The position numbers and the translations under genes were made by a program. This document shows positions 49,062 to 59,089 of a stretch of DNA of 64,000 bases, piece by piece; position 1 is the stretch's first letter, and every line of letters starts with the position of its first letter. Origin of the DNA: Stutzerimonas stutzeri. GTDB lineage: Bacteria > Pseudomonadota > Gammaproteobacteria > Pseudomonadales > Pseudomonadaceae. The notes beneath the pieces were generated by a model, which saw only the letters and a program-made list of their open reading frames with translations, did no database searches and had not been told where the DNA came from. The DNA lies in contig NZ_JAAMQZ010000031.1 in NCBI RefSeq assembly GCF_013522825.1, positions 1-64,000 on the forward strand, read 5' to 3'.

Positions 49062-50897
49062 ATGAAACGAGTGATTTATTCGGGGGCCGGGCTGCTGCTG
49101 ATCGCCCTGGCGTTCCTGGCCTTCAACATCTTCTCCGGCCTTGCGTTCACCAATGCCCGGCTGGACCTGACCGAGCAGAAGCTCTACACCATTTCCGAGG
49201 GCACCGAGACCATTCTCGACGAGCTGGAGACACCCATCGAGTTGCAGTTCTTCTATTCCGATGCGGCTGTCCGGGACCTGGTGGCGCTGCGCAACTACGC
49301 GCGGCGGGTCGAGGAACTGTTGCGGGCCTACGCGCGGGCGGCGGGCGGCAAGCTCAAGCTGCAGGTGATCGACCCGCAGCCATTCTCCGAGGAAGAGGAC
49401 CGCGCCGCCGAACTCGGCCTGCAGGCGGTGCCGCTGGATCGCGGCGGCGACAAGGTCTATTTCGGCCTCGCCGGCACCAATGCCGAGGGTCATACCCAGA
49501 CCATTCCGTTCTTCCCGCTGGATCAGGAGGAATTCCTCGAATACGAAATCAGCCGCCTGGTGCAGAGCTTGGCGTCGGCGCAGCTGCCGGTGGTCGGGGT
49601 GCTGTCCGGGCTGCAGATCAACGGCGGCTTCGACATGCGCACCCAGCAGGCGATGCCGCCGTGGATGGTGCTGGAAAACATTCGCCAGCTGTTCCATATC
49701 GAGAGCCTCAAGCACGATATCGACCTGATCCCGGCCAACGTGTCGGTGCTGATGCTGGTGCATCCCAAGCAGTTGCCGGAGCAGACGCTGTATGCGGTCG
49801 ACCAGTTCGTGATGCGCGGCGGCAAGCTGCTGGCGTTCGTCGATCCGTACAGCGAAGCCGATCCGGGCTCGGTGATGGGGTCGGGCGGTTTCGCCGAGGA
49901 AAAGGCTTCAGAGCTGGAACCGCTGTTCGAGGCCTGGGGGCTGCGCATGCCCGCCGGCCAGGTGGTGGCGGATGCTTCCTACGCGATGTCCGTGGGTGTA
50001 GGCCCAGAGCGCAGGGCGGTGCGTCATCCCGGCTGGTTGAGCCTGCCGCAGCAGGCGCTGGATGCCGACGATGTCACCACGGCTTCGCTGGAAAACCTGA
50101 CCGTGGCCACCGCCGGTTACCTCGAACCCCTGGAGGGCGCCAGCACGCGCTTCACGCCACTGATGCAGAGTTCGGCTTATGCCATGCCGGTCGAGGCCGC
50201 ACGCCTGGATACGTTGCAGAATCCCGAGGAGTTGCTGCGTGGCCTGGAGCCCACCGGCGAGCGCTACACGCTGGCGGCGCGCATTCAGGGGCCGGCGCAA
50301 TCGGCCTATCCGAACGGCATCGAAGGCCGCAAGGATGGTTTGCAGGAAAGCGACAGCATCAACGTCATCGTCGTGGCCGACACCGACCTGCTGAGCGACC
50401 GCATGTGGGTGCAGGTGCAGGACTTCTTCGGCCAGCGCTTCCCGCAGCCCTGGGCGGACAACGGCAGCTTCGTGGTCAATGCGCTGGACAACCTGTCCGG
50501 TAGCGATGCGCTGATCAGCGTCCGTTCGCGTGGCCGTTCGGCCCGTCCGTTCGTGGTGGTGGAGGATCTGCAGCGCCAGGCCGAGAACCGTTTCCGCGAG
50601 ACGGAAGAAGTGCTGCAGAACCGCCTGGCCGAGACCGAGGCGCAACTGGCCGAACTGCAGAGCCTCGATCCCGAGCAGGCCCTGGAGTTGACGCTCGAAC
50701 AGCAGGCCGCGCTGCAGGGTTACATGCAGGAGAAGCTGCGGATTCGCAAGGAGTTGCGTGAGGTGCGTTACCAGCTCAATGCCGATATCGAAGCGTTGGG
50801 GCGCACCCTGAAATTCCTCAATATCGCGCTGGTGCCGCTGTTGCTGACGCTGGGTGCGCTGGGGTTGTGGTTCTGGCGCAGGCGCAGGGCGACGTGA
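49062..50897 (+). CDS. GldG-like ABC-associated protein (ABC_transp_aux)
   Basis: 611 residues. N-terminal helix (about 5-27), a periplasmic ABC_transp_aux domain (TEQKLYTISEGTETILDEL; VIDPQPFSEEEDRAAELG), a coiled-coil region near 500-570 (LAETEAQLAELQSLDPEQAL) and a C-terminal helix (about 582-603) followed by WRRRRAT. Probably caps or regulates the GldA/GldF transporter. The DUF4340 partner I expect in many Pseudomonas copies of this operon is not downstream. Confidence 0.9.
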   Translation: MKRVIYSGAGLLLIALAFLAFNIFSGLAFTNARLDLTEQKLYTISEGTETILDELETPIELQFFYSDAAVRDLVALRNYARRVEELLRAYARAAGGKLKLQVIDPQPFSEEEDRAAELGLQAVPLDRGGDKVYFGLAGTNAEGHTQTIPFFPLDQEEFLEYEISRLVQSLASAQLPVVGVLSGLQINGGFDMRTQQAMPPWMVLENIRQLFHIESLKHDIDLIPANVSVLMLVHPKQLPEQTLYAVDQFVMRGGKLLAFVDPYSEADPGSVMGSGGFAEEKASELEPLFEAWGLRMPAGQVVADASYAMSVGVGPERRAVRHPGWLSLPQQALDADDVTTASLENLTVATAGYLEPLEGASTRFTPLMQSSAYAMPVEAARLDTLQNPEELLRGLEPTGERYTLAARIQGPAQSAYPNGIEGRKDGLQESDSINVIVVADTDLLSDRMWVQVQDFFGQRFPQPWADNGSFVVNALDNLSGSDALISVRSRGRSARPFVVVEDLQRQAENRFRETEEVLQNRLAETEAQLAELQSLDPEQALELTLEQQAALQGYMQEKLRIRKELREVRYQLNADIEALGRTLKFLNIALVPLLLTLGALGLWFWRRRRAT

Positions 50898-50933
50898 GCG
50901 TTTCTGAACGAACCTGAAAGTCCTGAAAAACGC

Positions 50934-50959
50934 GTAGGGCCGAATGTATTCGGCCCTAC
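50934..50959. repeat. Perfect REP palindrome
   Basis: GTAGGGCCGAAT and ATTCGGCCCTAC, a 12-bp perfect inverted repeat around two bases, 36 bp after the GldG-like gene and next to the stop of the minus-strand hypothetical. Can terminate both genes. Confidence 0.9.
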
Positions 50960-50964
50960 GGGTG

Positions 50965-51336
50965 TCAGTCCGTGCGCCAGAGGATTTGCTCTTCGCCACG
51001 TTCGCTGATGCTGATCCAGCGGTCGGCGTCTTCCTCGGCTTCCTCTTCCTGCCAGCCGCCGGGCGCGCAGCGGATTTCCACGCCAAGCGCGGCGAAGGCG
51101 GCGCGGGCGCAGGCGATGTCGTCTTCCCATGGCGTGGCGTCGCTTTCCAGCAGCAGGCTGTGCCATTTGCCGACGGCTTTCGGCAGCCAGATCACTGGAA
51201 TCTTGCCGGCCTGGCACTTGAAGGTCTTGCCCTTCTGCTGCCAGGGCGAGCAGGGGCCGATGGCCTGGGTGAGCCAATCGGTGACGGCCTGCTGGCTGGC
51301 GTCCCTGAGGTAGATCTCGATATCCGGTTGGCGCAT
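50965..51336 (-). CDS. Hypothetical protein
   Basis: 123 residues starting MRQPDIEIYLRDASQQAVTD. Soluble, alpha/beta, with conserved-looking SPWQQKGKTFKCQAGKIPVI and an acidic segment (EEEAEEDADRW). No domain recognised. Lies 22 bases after the rlmA stop on the same strand and may belong to the dapE-rlmA transcript. Confidence 0.8.
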   Translation of the reverse strand: MRQPDIEIYLRDASQQAVTDWLTQAIGPCSPWQQKGKTFKCQAGKIPVIWLPKAVGKWHSLLLESDATPWEDDIACARAAFAALGVEIRCAPGGWQEEEAEEDADRWISISERGEEQILWRTD

Positions 51337-51358
51337 GGCGGTGCCTTGTGTGAAGGAG

Positions 51359-52165
51359 TTACTGATCGCGCTGAATCCAGTCATAGCGTATCGCAACGCG
51401 CACGCGCAGTGGCGCGTCGATGACCGCGGCGCGGCGTTCGGCACTGGCGCGCCAGCCGTGGGGCGTCATGGCGAGCAGGTCGGCGCGGGCCTGGGGATCG
51501 TCGAGTTGCAGCTCGTAGCCGAGGGTTTCGCTGTGGGCCAGGTGCATGCCTTCGGGAATCAGCGACAGGTGCTTTTCGTCGTCGTAATCCCGTACTTCGT
51601 CATACAGCCGGGCGCGCAGCTCCCACAGATGTTCGCGGGTCGGCCCCATGCGCAGAAGGCCGCCGCCGGGTGCGAGCAGGCGCCGGGCTTCGTTCCAGTC
51701 CAGCGGGCTGAAGACGCTGGCCAGCAGGTCGCAGCTGGCGTCGGCCAGCGGCACGCGGGCCATGCTTGCCACCAGCCATTCGAGCTGCGGCGCGCGCTTG
51801 CAGGCGCGTTTGACCGCCTCGCGGGAGATATCCAGCGCATAGCCCTCGGCATCCGGCAGTGCCTGGGCGAGCTGCGCGGTGTAGTAGCCCTCGCCGCAGC
51901 CGATATCCAGCCAGCGCGCGGGCTCACGTTCAGCGGCCAGCTGTGCCAGGCGCTCGGCCAGTGGCGCATAGTGCCCGCCGTCGAGAAAACGCCGGCGTGC
52001 CTCGACCATCGCCTGGTTATCACCGGGGTCGCGGCTGTTCTTGTGCTGCACCGGCAGCAGATTGAGGTAGCCCTGGCGCGCACGGTCGAAGCGGTGGTTG
52101 GCCGGGCAGGCGACGCCATTGTCCACCGTTTGCAGCGGTGCCTGGCAGATGGGGCAGGTCAGCAT
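51359..52165 (-). CDS. rlmA: 23S rRNA (guanine-N1)-methyltransferase RlmA
   Basis: 268 residues. N-terminal zinc site C4/C7/C20/H24 (MLTCPICQAPL ... CPANHRFD), then the RlmA phrase ARQGYLNLLPVQHKNSRDPGDN and SAM motif I WLDIGCGEGYYT. Modifies G745 (numbering of E. coli) of 23S rRNA. Its ATG overlaps the end of dapE by seven bases. Confidence 0.95.
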   Translation of the reverse strand: MLTCPICQAPLQTVDNGVACPANHRFDRARQGYLNLLPVQHKNSRDPGDNQAMVEARRRFLDGGHYAPLAERLAQLAAEREPARWLDIGCGEGYYTAQLAQALPDAEGYALDISREAVKRACKRAPQLEWLVASMARVPLADASCDLLASVFSPLDWNEARRLLAPGGGLLRMGPTREHLWELRARLYDEVRDYDDEKHLSLIPEGMHLAHSETLGYELQLDDPQARADLLAMTPHGWRASAERRAAVIDAPLRVRVAIRYDWIQRDQ

Positions 52166-53307
52166 GCGAGCAGATTGACCAGGGTCTGGTAGTAGATTTC
52201 GGTCAGCAGATCGAGGTCGCTGGCGAGGATGTGTTCGTCGACCTGATGAATCGTGGCGTTGACCGGGCCGAGTTCCACCACCTGGGTGCCGAGGGTGGCG
52301 ATGAAGCGCCCGTCGGATGTTCCACCGCTGGTGGAGGGCGTGGTTTCGCGCCCGGTCACGCTGCGGATGGCCGCGGCGACGCCGTCGAGCAGTTCGCCCG
52401 GCTCGGTCAGGAACGGCAGACCGGACAAGGCCCAGTCGACGTGCCAGTCGAGGCCATGCTTGTCGAGGATGGTCGCGGTGCGCTGCTGCAAGCCTTCCAC
52501 CGTGGACTCGGTGGAGAAACGGAAGTTGAACACCGCCTCCAGCGTACCGGGGATGACGTTGGTGGCGCCGGTGCCGGAGTTGAGGTTGGAAATCTGGAAG
52601 CTGGTCGGCGGGAAGAAGACGTTGCCGTCGTCCCAGTGCTCGGCGGCCAGTTCGGCCAGCGCCGGCGCCGCCAGGTGAATCGGGTTCTTCGCCAGGTGCG
52701 GATAGGCCACGTGGCCCTGCTGGCCGCGTACTGTGAGGGTGCCACCGAGCGAGCCGCGCCGGCCGTTCTTCACCACGTCGCCCACCAGCGCCGTGCTCGA
52801 AGGCTCGCCGACGATGCACCAGTCCAGCCGCTGCCCGCGCTCGCGCAGGCGCTCGACCACCGCCTTGGTGCCGTGGTGCGCTGGGCCTTCTTCGTCGCTG
52901 GTGATGAGAAAGGCGATCTGTCCCTTGTGCTGTGGATGGTCGGCGGTAAAGCGCTCCACCGCGATGATCATCGATGCCAGACTGCCCTTCATGTCCGCCG
53001 CGCCGCGCCCGTGGAGCATGCCGTGCTCGTCGATGCGTGCCGCGAAGGGGGGATTCTGCCAGGCCTGCACAGGGCCGGTGGGCACCACGTCGGTGTGGCC
53101 GGCGAAGCACAGCACCGGGCCTTCCTCGCCCCGAATCGCCCAGAAATTCTCTACGTCCTCGATGTGCATCGGCTCGATGGCGAAGCCGCAGGCGGCGAGA
53201 CGTTCGCTCATCAACTGCTGGCAGCCCTCGTCCAGCGGGGTCACCGATGGGCGATTGATCAACTCGCAGGCGAGTTCCAGGGTCGGCGACAGGGCAGGGG
53301 CGGTCAT
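52159..53307 (-). CDS. dapE: Succinyl-diaminopimelate desuccinylase
   Basis: 382 residues, M20 zinc peptidase family. Metal and catalytic motifs: VLCFAGHTDVVPTG, GRGAADMKGSLASM, SDEEGPAHHGTK (catalytic Glu) and SGGTSDGRFIA. Catalyses the N-succinyl-LL-DAP to LL-DAP step of lysine and peptidoglycan precursor synthesis. Upstream of and coupled to rlmA. Confidence 0.97.
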   Translation of the reverse strand: MTAPALSPTLELACELINRPSVTPLDEGCQQLMSERLAACGFAIEPMHIEDVENFWAIRGEEGPVLCFAGHTDVVPTGPVQAWQNPPFAARIDEHGMLHGRGAADMKGSLASMIIAVERFTADHPQHKGQIAFLITSDEEGPAHHGTKAVVERLRERGQRLDWCIVGEPSSTALVGDVVKNGRRGSLGGTLTVRGQQGHVAYPHLAKNPIHLAAPALAELAAEHWDDGNVFFPPTSFQISNLNSGTGATNVIPGTLEAVFNFRFSTESTVEGLQQRTATILDKHGLDWHVDWALSGLPFLTEPGELLDGVAAAIRSVTGRETTPSTSGGTSDGRFIATLGTQVVELGPVNATIHQVDEHILASDLDLLTEIYYQTLVNLLAC

Positions 53308-53475
53308 CGGGGCTCCGGTAGGGCGGTAAAGGGCGCCATAGTAAATTAAAAAAGGCCGCCAGGAGCGCCGAAAAGCGCCTGGTTTTCTTCGTTGAGGTCG
53401 TTTGCTGTGTGGTCGGGCAGGTGAACCTTGCCAGGAGCAGGTTCTATAATCGGCGGACGTTTTTCAGGGGGCGGT

Positions 53476-54291
53476 ATGTCTAGCGAAGATCAGCGTTTCG
53501 GCGGCATTGCCCGTCTGTATGGCCGGGCCGGGCTCGAACGGCTGGCGGCGGCGCATGTCGCCGTGGTCGGCATCGGTGGGGTCGGTTCCTGGGCGGCCGA
53601 GGCGCTGGCGCGCAGCGGTGTCGGCGAGATCAGCCTGTTCGATCTGGACGATGTCTGCATCACCAACACCAACCGCCAGCTCCATGCGCTGGAGGGCGCG
53701 GTGGGCAAGCCCAAGGTGGACGAGATGGCGGCGCGCATCCGCGCCATCAACCCGGCCTGCGTGGTGCATGCGGTAGCCGATTTCGTCACCCGGGAAACCA
53801 TGGCCGAATACATCACCGAGCAGATGGATTGCGTCATCGACTGCATCGACAGCGTGCCGGCCAAGGCCGCGCTGATCGCCTGGTGCAAGCGGCGCAAGAT
53901 CCAGATCATCGCCACCGGCGGCGCCGGCGGGCAGGTGGACCCGACGCAGATCCAGGTCACCGACCTGAACAAGACCTTCAACGACCCGCTGGCGGCCAAG
54001 GTGCGCTCCCTGCTGCGCCGCGAGTACAACTTCTCGCGCACGCCGGGCCGCACCTACAGCGTGCCCTGCGTGTTTTCCACCGAGCAGCTGCGTTATCCCA
54101 AGCCTGATGGCGGCGTCTGCCAGAGCAAGAGCTTCGTCGGCGAAGGGGTGAAGCTCGACTGCGCCGGCGGTTTCGGTGCGGCGATGATGGTCACCGCCAG
54201 CTTCGGTATGGTCGCGGCGGCGCGTGCGGTGGACAAGCTGGTGGCGGGCGCACGGCGGCCAGTGGAGCGTGCAGCTCGCGAAAAGTCCTGA
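53476..54291 (+). CDS. tcdA: tRNA threonylcarbamoyladenosine dehydratase TcdA (CsdL)
   Basis: 271 residues, E1-like ThiF family. RFGGIARLYGRAGLERLAAA start, nucleotide-binding GIGGVGSWAAEALARSGVG, VITCIDS-like DCVIDCIDSVPAK, and GGVCQSK near the C-terminal helix. Cyclises t6A to ct6A in tRNAs. Start at 53476 with GGGGG/GCGG before it. Confidence 0.95.
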   Translation: MSSEDQRFGGIARLYGRAGLERLAAAHVAVVGIGGVGSWAAEALARSGVGEISLFDLDDVCITNTNRQLHALEGAVGKPKVDEMAARIRAINPACVVHAVADFVTRETMAEYITEQMDCVIDCIDSVPAKAALIAWCKRRKIQIIATGGAGGQVDPTQIQVTDLNKTFNDPLAAKVRSLLRREYNFSRTPGRTYSVPCVFSTEQLRYPKPDGGVCQSKSFVGEGVKLDCAGGFGAAMMVTASFGMVAAARAVDKLVAGARRPVERAAREKS

Positions 54292-54363
54292 GCTTGACCC
54301 TGTCTCTTGAGCGTTGCGCATGGATAATGCGCCAACGCAATTTCCGCCCTCGAAGGAACCCCG

Positions 54364-54903
54364 ATGTCCGCATTCGAAATCAAGCCACTGAGTCCCGACG
54401 CCTACCGGCAGCAGACAAGACGCAGCACCCTGGTGGTCGCGGTGACCTTCGTGGTGCTTGCGATGGGCCTTTCCACAGTGGCCGTGACCGTATTCGGGCA
54501 GCCGGGCGGGGATAATCTGCGGCTGAATATCGCCGGTGTCGTGGCGGGTTTGCTGCTGACCATTGCGCTGGTGCGGTTGGTCTACTGGCCACAGCCGTGG
54601 ATGGCTTCGGCGGTGTACGGCTGGCGCCTCAAGCGCAGCCTGATGAATGTGACTAACGTGATGCATCACGTGAAAGCGGGTGTGGTCATCGGCGATGAGT
54701 CGGCGATCAAGCTGTTGCGCTTCTACCATCTGGGCCTGACCCAGATGCATCAGCTGGATGCCAACAGCAGTTCGCTGCTCGACGTGAAGGCCGAGATCGA
54801 ACGTCACCGGGAAAGCATGCAGGCGCAGGGCCTGGACCCCGATCAGCCGCGTCTCGAACCTGCCTGGATCGAGGCTGTGAAAAAGATCGACGCCGCGAAA
54901 TGA
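54364..54903 (+). CDS. DUF3087 membrane protein
   Basis: 179 residues. Two transmembrane helices near 25-45 and 56-75, then a cytoplasmic helical domain (AIKLLRFYHLGLTQMHQLDAN) typical of DUF3087. Function unknown. RBS GAAGGAA is before the ATG. Confidence 0.9.
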   Translation: MSAFEIKPLSPDAYRQQTRRSTLVVAVTFVVLAMGLSTVAVTVFGQPGGDNLRLNIAGVVAGLLLTIALVRLVYWPQPWMASAVYGWRLKRSLMNVTNVMHHVKAGVVIGDESAIKLLRFYHLGLTQMHQLDANSSSLLDVKAEIERHRESMQAQGLDPDQPRLEPAWIEAVKKIDAAK

Positions 54904-55119
54904 ACACGGTGATAATCGCCGCTTCGAAATCTCGATGATCTTTTGGCGCTGCGCGTATCGAAGCGTAGCCGGTTAACCCGTTCAGATTCCATTCACCCGG
55001 AGGCCTCCTTCTGCTTCCGGGGCGCATTTCGGTGCGAATGATTCAGCAATGCCACTACCCAGCGATCCGGCGGTCCAACTGCGGTGTGCTCGACAAGACG
55101 TGTCAGCAGGAAATCAATA

Positions 55120-57411
55120 ATGAAAAAGCTGTGTCTGCTTGGCCTGATCGCCGTTTCGATCATGTTCCCGACATTGGCCGTCAGCGATCCCGCTGGACTG
55201 GACGACAAACCGGCGTTCATCGATCAGCTTTTGCAGCGGATGACGCTGCAGGAAAAAGTCGGCCAGCTGCGTTTGATCAGCATCGGTGCGGACATGCCCA
55301 GGGAGCGCCTTGCCGAGGAACTGGCTGCGGGAAACATCGGCGGCACCTTCAATTCGGTTACCCGGCAGGACAATCGTCCTTTGCAGGACGCCGCGTTGCG
55401 CAGTCGATTGAAGATTCCGATCTTCTTTGCCTACGACGTGGTGCATGGGCATCGCACGACCTTCCCCATCGGTCTTGGTCTGGCTTCGACCTGGGACATG
55501 CAGGCGGTGACCAAAGCCGGGCGTGCTTCAGCCATCGAGGCGAGCGCTGACGGGCTGGACATGACCTTCGCACCCATGGTCGACATCGCCCACGACCCAC
55601 GCTGGGGGCGGACTTCAGAGGGTTTCGGCGAAGATCCCTATCTCGTATCCGAAATCGCCCGCACCATGGTCAGGGCCTATCAGGGTGAGTCGCTGCGCAA
55701 TCCCGACAGCCTGATGGCCAGCGTCAAGCATTTCGCTCTGTATGGTGCAGTCGAGGGCGGGCGTGATTACAACGTGGTGGACATGAGCCCGCTGCGCATG
55801 CATCAGGATTATCTGCCGCCCTACCGTGCGGCCATCGATGCGGGGGCGGGTAGCGTGATGGTGGCGTTGAACACCATCAATGGCGTGCCGGCCAGCGCCA
55901 ACCGCTGGTTGCTGCGCGACCTGCTGCGTGAAGACTGGGGCTTTTCCGGCGTGACCATCAGCGACCATGGAGCGATCACCGAACTGCTCCGCCATGGCGT
56001 GGCCGCCGATGGTCGCGAGGCGGCGAAGCTTGCGATCGACGCCGGGCTCGACATGAGCATGGCGGATTCGCTCTATGGTCAGCATCTGGCCGAGCTGGTG
56101 CAGGCGGGTGACGTACCGATACAGGCCGTCGACCAGGCGGTGCGCGAGGTGCTGGGCGCAAAATACGATCTGGGCCTGTTCCACGATCCCTATCGACGCA
56201 TCGGCCAGGCCAGCGAGGACCCGGTCGAGGTCAATGCCGAAAGCCGGCTGCATCGCCAGGCCGCACGCGAAGTGGCGCGACAGTCTCTGGTGCTGCTGGA
56301 AAACCGCAATGCCGTGCTGCCGCTCGACAAGGCCGGCACCATCGCACTGGTCGGGCCGCTGGCCGATTCGCATATCGACATGCTCGGCAGCTGGTCGGCG
56401 GCAGGGGTTGCGAAGCAGACGATCACCCTGCGTCAGGGCGTACAGGCCGCGCTCGGTGAGCGTGGCCGGCTGATCCATGCCCGTGGCGCCAACCTCACCG
56501 ACGACCCGCGGATGGTCGAATACCTGAACTTCCTCAACTGGGACAACCCCGAGGTGGTGCAGGACCCGCGCCCGGCTGATGAGATGATCGCCGAGGCGCT
56601 CGCGGCAGCTGCGCAGGCGGACATCATCATCGCCGCGGTGGGAGAGTCGCGTGGCATGTCCCATGAATCTTCCAGCCGCACCAGTTTGCAGCTTCCCGCC
56701 AGCCAGCAAGCGTTGCTACGTGCCTTGAAAGAGACCGGCAAGCCGTTGGTGCTGGTGCTGATGAACGGCAGGCCGCTGAGCCTTGGCTGGGCGCAGGCCA
56801 ATGCCGATGCAATGCTGGAAACCTGGTTCAGCGGCACCGAAGGCGGGCATGCCATCGCCGACGTGTTGTTCGGTGACTACAACCCCTCGGGCAAATTGCC
56901 CATCTCGTTTCCGCGCTCCGTGGGGCAGATCCCAATCTATTACAACCATTCACGCCTGGGCCGGCCCTTCGTCGAAGGCAAGCCGGGCAACTACACCTCG
57001 CAATATTTCGACGAGCCGAACGGTCCGCTGTATCCGTTCGGCTACGGTCTGAGCTATACGCAGTTCAGCCTGTCGCCACCGCGCCTGTCGACTGGCGTGC
57101 TTGCACCTGGCGAGCGTCTGGAAGTCAGCGTGACGCTGAAAAATATTGGTAAACGTGATGGTGCGACTGTGGTGCAGCTCTATATCCATGACCTGGCCGC
57201 CTCGGTGGTGCGCCCGGTCAAGGAGCTTAAGGGGTTTCGCAAGGTCTGGCTCAAGGCAGGCGAGCAGCAGCAGGTGCGTTTCAGCGTTGGCGAGCACGAG
57301 CTGAAGTTCGTCGATGCGCAACTGCGCCAGGTGGCCGAGGCGGGGATTTTCGAGGTGCAGGTAGGGCTCGATTCGCAGCACGTTCAGACGCAGCGGTTCG
57401 AGTTGCGCTGA
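55120..57411 (+). CDS. bglX: Periplasmic beta-glucosidase BglX (GH3)
   Basis: 763 residues with a signal peptide (MKKLCLLGLIAVSIMFPTLA). GH3 N-terminal barrel with the nucleophile Asp in GVTISDHGAI, the acidic C-terminal sandwich (SWSAAGVAKQTI) and a fibronectin-III-like tail (GERLEVSVTLKNIGKRDGAT). Hydrolyses beta-glucosides in the periplasm. Directly upstream of opgGH, whose products make beta-glucans, suggesting possible turnover of those glucans. Confidence 0.95.
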   Translation: MKKLCLLGLIAVSIMFPTLAVSDPAGLDDKPAFIDQLLQRMTLQEKVGQLRLISIGADMPRERLAEELAAGNIGGTFNSVTRQDNRPLQDAALRSRLKIPIFFAYDVVHGHRTTFPIGLGLASTWDMQAVTKAGRASAIEASADGLDMTFAPMVDIAHDPRWGRTSEGFGEDPYLVSEIARTMVRAYQGESLRNPDSLMASVKHFALYGAVEGGRDYNVVDMSPLRMHQDYLPPYRAAIDAGAGSVMVALNTINGVPASANRWLLRDLLREDWGFSGVTISDHGAITELLRHGVAADGREAAKLAIDAGLDMSMADSLYGQHLAELVQAGDVPIQAVDQAVREVLGAKYDLGLFHDPYRRIGQASEDPVEVNAESRLHRQAAREVARQSLVLLENRNAVLPLDKAGTIALVGPLADSHIDMLGSWSAAGVAKQTITLRQGVQAALGERGRLIHARGANLTDDPRMVEYLNFLNWDNPEVVQDPRPADEMIAEALAAAAQADIIIAAVGESRGMSHESSSRTSLQLPASQQALLRALKETGKPLVLVLMNGRPLSLGWAQANADAMLETWFSGTEGGHAIADVLFGDYNPSGKLPISFPRSVGQIPIYYNHSRLGRPFVEGKPGNYTSQYFDEPNGPLYPFGYGLSYTQFSLSPPRLSTGVLAPGERLEVSVTLKNIGKRDGATVVQLYIHDLAASVVRPVKELKGFRKVWLKAGEQQQVRFSVGEHELKFVDAQLRQVAEAGIFEVQVGLDSQHVQTQRFELR

Positions 57412-57514
57412 GAACGACCGTTTCGGTTGTCGGGGAATCATTTGTGCGTGGCGTAGACCAACGAACGCGAGCAGGCGCTGTCCCGCTCGCTTTTTTCACC
57501 GTTCAGGAGGCACC

Positions 57515-59089
57515 GTGTTTACCACTTTGAATCAAGGATCGAACGCTCGCGCCAGAAACCGGGTGCCGGGCAAGCTTCTGGGGCTGTGCCTGGCATGCGT
57601 CGTCAGCAGCAGCTGGGCCTTCAGCCTGGATGATGTGGCCAGCAAGGCCGAGAAACTGGCGGCTTCCCCTTATCAAGCGCCGCAGAGCAATCTGCCGTCG
57701 GTATTTCGCCAGATGGCCTTCGCCGATTATCAGCAGCTGCGCTTTCGTGAAGACCAGGGTTATTGGCGTGATGCCGAAACACCTTTCGAGCTGCGCTTCT
57801 ACCATCAGGGCATGCACTTCGACGTGCCGGTGAAGATCAACGAGGTCACTGCCACCCGCGTCAATCAGATCCGCTACGATCCCGAGCTGTTCGAGTTCGG
57901 CAACGTCGACATCGATCCAGCCGCGTTAAAGGATCTGGGCTTCGCCGGTTTCAAGGTGCTCTACCCACTGAACAAGGCGGACAAGCAGGATGAGCTGATC
58001 ACGCTGCTCGGCGCCAGTTATTTCCGTGTGGTCGGCAAAGGTCAGGTCTATGGTCTTTCAGCCCGCGGGTTGGCCATCGACACCGCGCTGCCGAGCGGCG
58101 AGGAATTCCCGCGTTTCACCGAATTCTGGGTCGAGCGCCCACAGGCCGATCGCGGCAGCCTGCTGATCTACGCCTTGCTTGATTCGCCACGCGCCACCGG
58201 CGCCTATCGCATGGAAATCACGCCGGGCGAGGACAGCATCGTGGATGTGAAGGCGCAGGTCTTCCTGCGCGAGCCGGTGGAAAAATTCGGTATTGCGCCG
58301 CTCACCAGCATGTATCTGTTCGGTGCCAATCAGCCGAGCCAGCAGCTCAACTACCGCCCGCAATTGCACGATTCCGAAGGCCTGGCGATCCATGCCGGTA
58401 ATGGCGAATGGCTCTGGCGTCCGCTGAACAACCCCAAGCGGCTGGCCGTCAGCAGCTACAGCGTGGAGAGCCCGAAGGGTTTCGGCTTGCTGCAGCGTAC
58501 CCGTGATTTCGGGCGCTACGAGGATCTGGATGATCGTTACGAACTGCGTCCCAGCGGCTGGATCGAGCCGGTTGGCGATTGGGGGAAGGGGCGTGTGGAG
58601 CTGGTCGAGATTCCTACGCCGGATGAAACCAACGACAACATCGTGTCCTACTGGGTGCCGGAAAAGGCGCCGGTGCCGGGCGAGGCGGTCGAGTTCGCCT
58701 ACCGCCTGCACTTCAGCATGGACGAGCCCGCACTGCATGATCCCGAACTCGCCTGGGTCGAGCAGACGCGCCTGTCGACCGGCGACGTGAAGCAGTCCAA
58801 CCTGATTCGCCAGCCCGATGGCAGCACGGCGCTGATCGTCGATTTCGTCGGGCCGAACCTGGCCAGATTGCCGGCGGATGCACCGGTCAGCACCCAGGTC
58901 AGTGTCGATGACAACGTCGAGCTGGTGGAGAACAACCTGCGGCACAATCCGGTCAGCAACGGCTGGCGGCTGACCCTGCGCCTGCGGGTCAAGGACCCGG
59001 CACGCCCGGTTGAACTGCGTGCTGCGCTGGTGGATGGCGAGAATACGCTGTCCGAAACCTGGAGCTATCAGATCCCCGTCCATGACTGA
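57515..59089 (+). CDS. opgG: Osmoregulated periplasmic glucan biosynthesis protein OpgG
   Basis: 524 residues. Signal peptide (hydrophobic core about 20-34, SSSWAFSLDDVA), then the MdoG galactose-mutarotase-like domain: FEFGNVDIDPAALKDLGFAG, SYFRVVGKGQVYGLSARGLA, FWVERPQADRGSLLIYAL, and LQRTRDFGRYEDLDDRYELR. Needed for periplasmic glucan backbone formation. Its end overlaps the opgH ATG (8 bases). Confidence 0.97.
   Translation: MFTTLNQGSNARARNRVPGKLLGLCLACVVSSSWAFSLDDVASKAEKLAASPYQAPQSNLPSVFRQMAFADYQQLRFREDQGYWRDAETPFELRFYHQGMHFDVPVKINEVTATRVNQIRYDPELFEFGNVDIDPAALKDLGFAGFKVLYPLNKADKQDELITLLGASYFRVVGKGQVYGLSARGLAIDTALPSGEEFPRFTEFWVERPQADRGSLLIYALLDSPRATGAYRMEITPGEDSIVDVKAQVFLREPVEKFGIAPLTSMYLFGANQPSQQLNYRPQLHDSEGLAIHAGNGEWLWRPLNNPKRLAVSSYSVESPKGFGLLQRTRDFGRYEDLDDRYELRPSGWIEPVGDWGKGRVELVEIPTPDETNDNIVSYWVPEKAPVPGEAVEFAYRLHFSMDEPALHDPELAWVEQTRLSTGDVKQSNLIRQPDGSTALIVDFVGPNLARLPADAPVSTQVSVDDNVELVENNLRHNPVSNGWRLTLRLRVKDPARPVELRAALVDGENTLSETWSYQIPVHD

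Noticed and set aside
53359..53390. Rho-independent terminator between dapE and tcdA
   Set aside because: A CCAGGAGCGC/GCGCCTGG hairpin with T-run exists, but the flanking genes are divergent, so no transcript should end here; perhaps attenuation, not provable.
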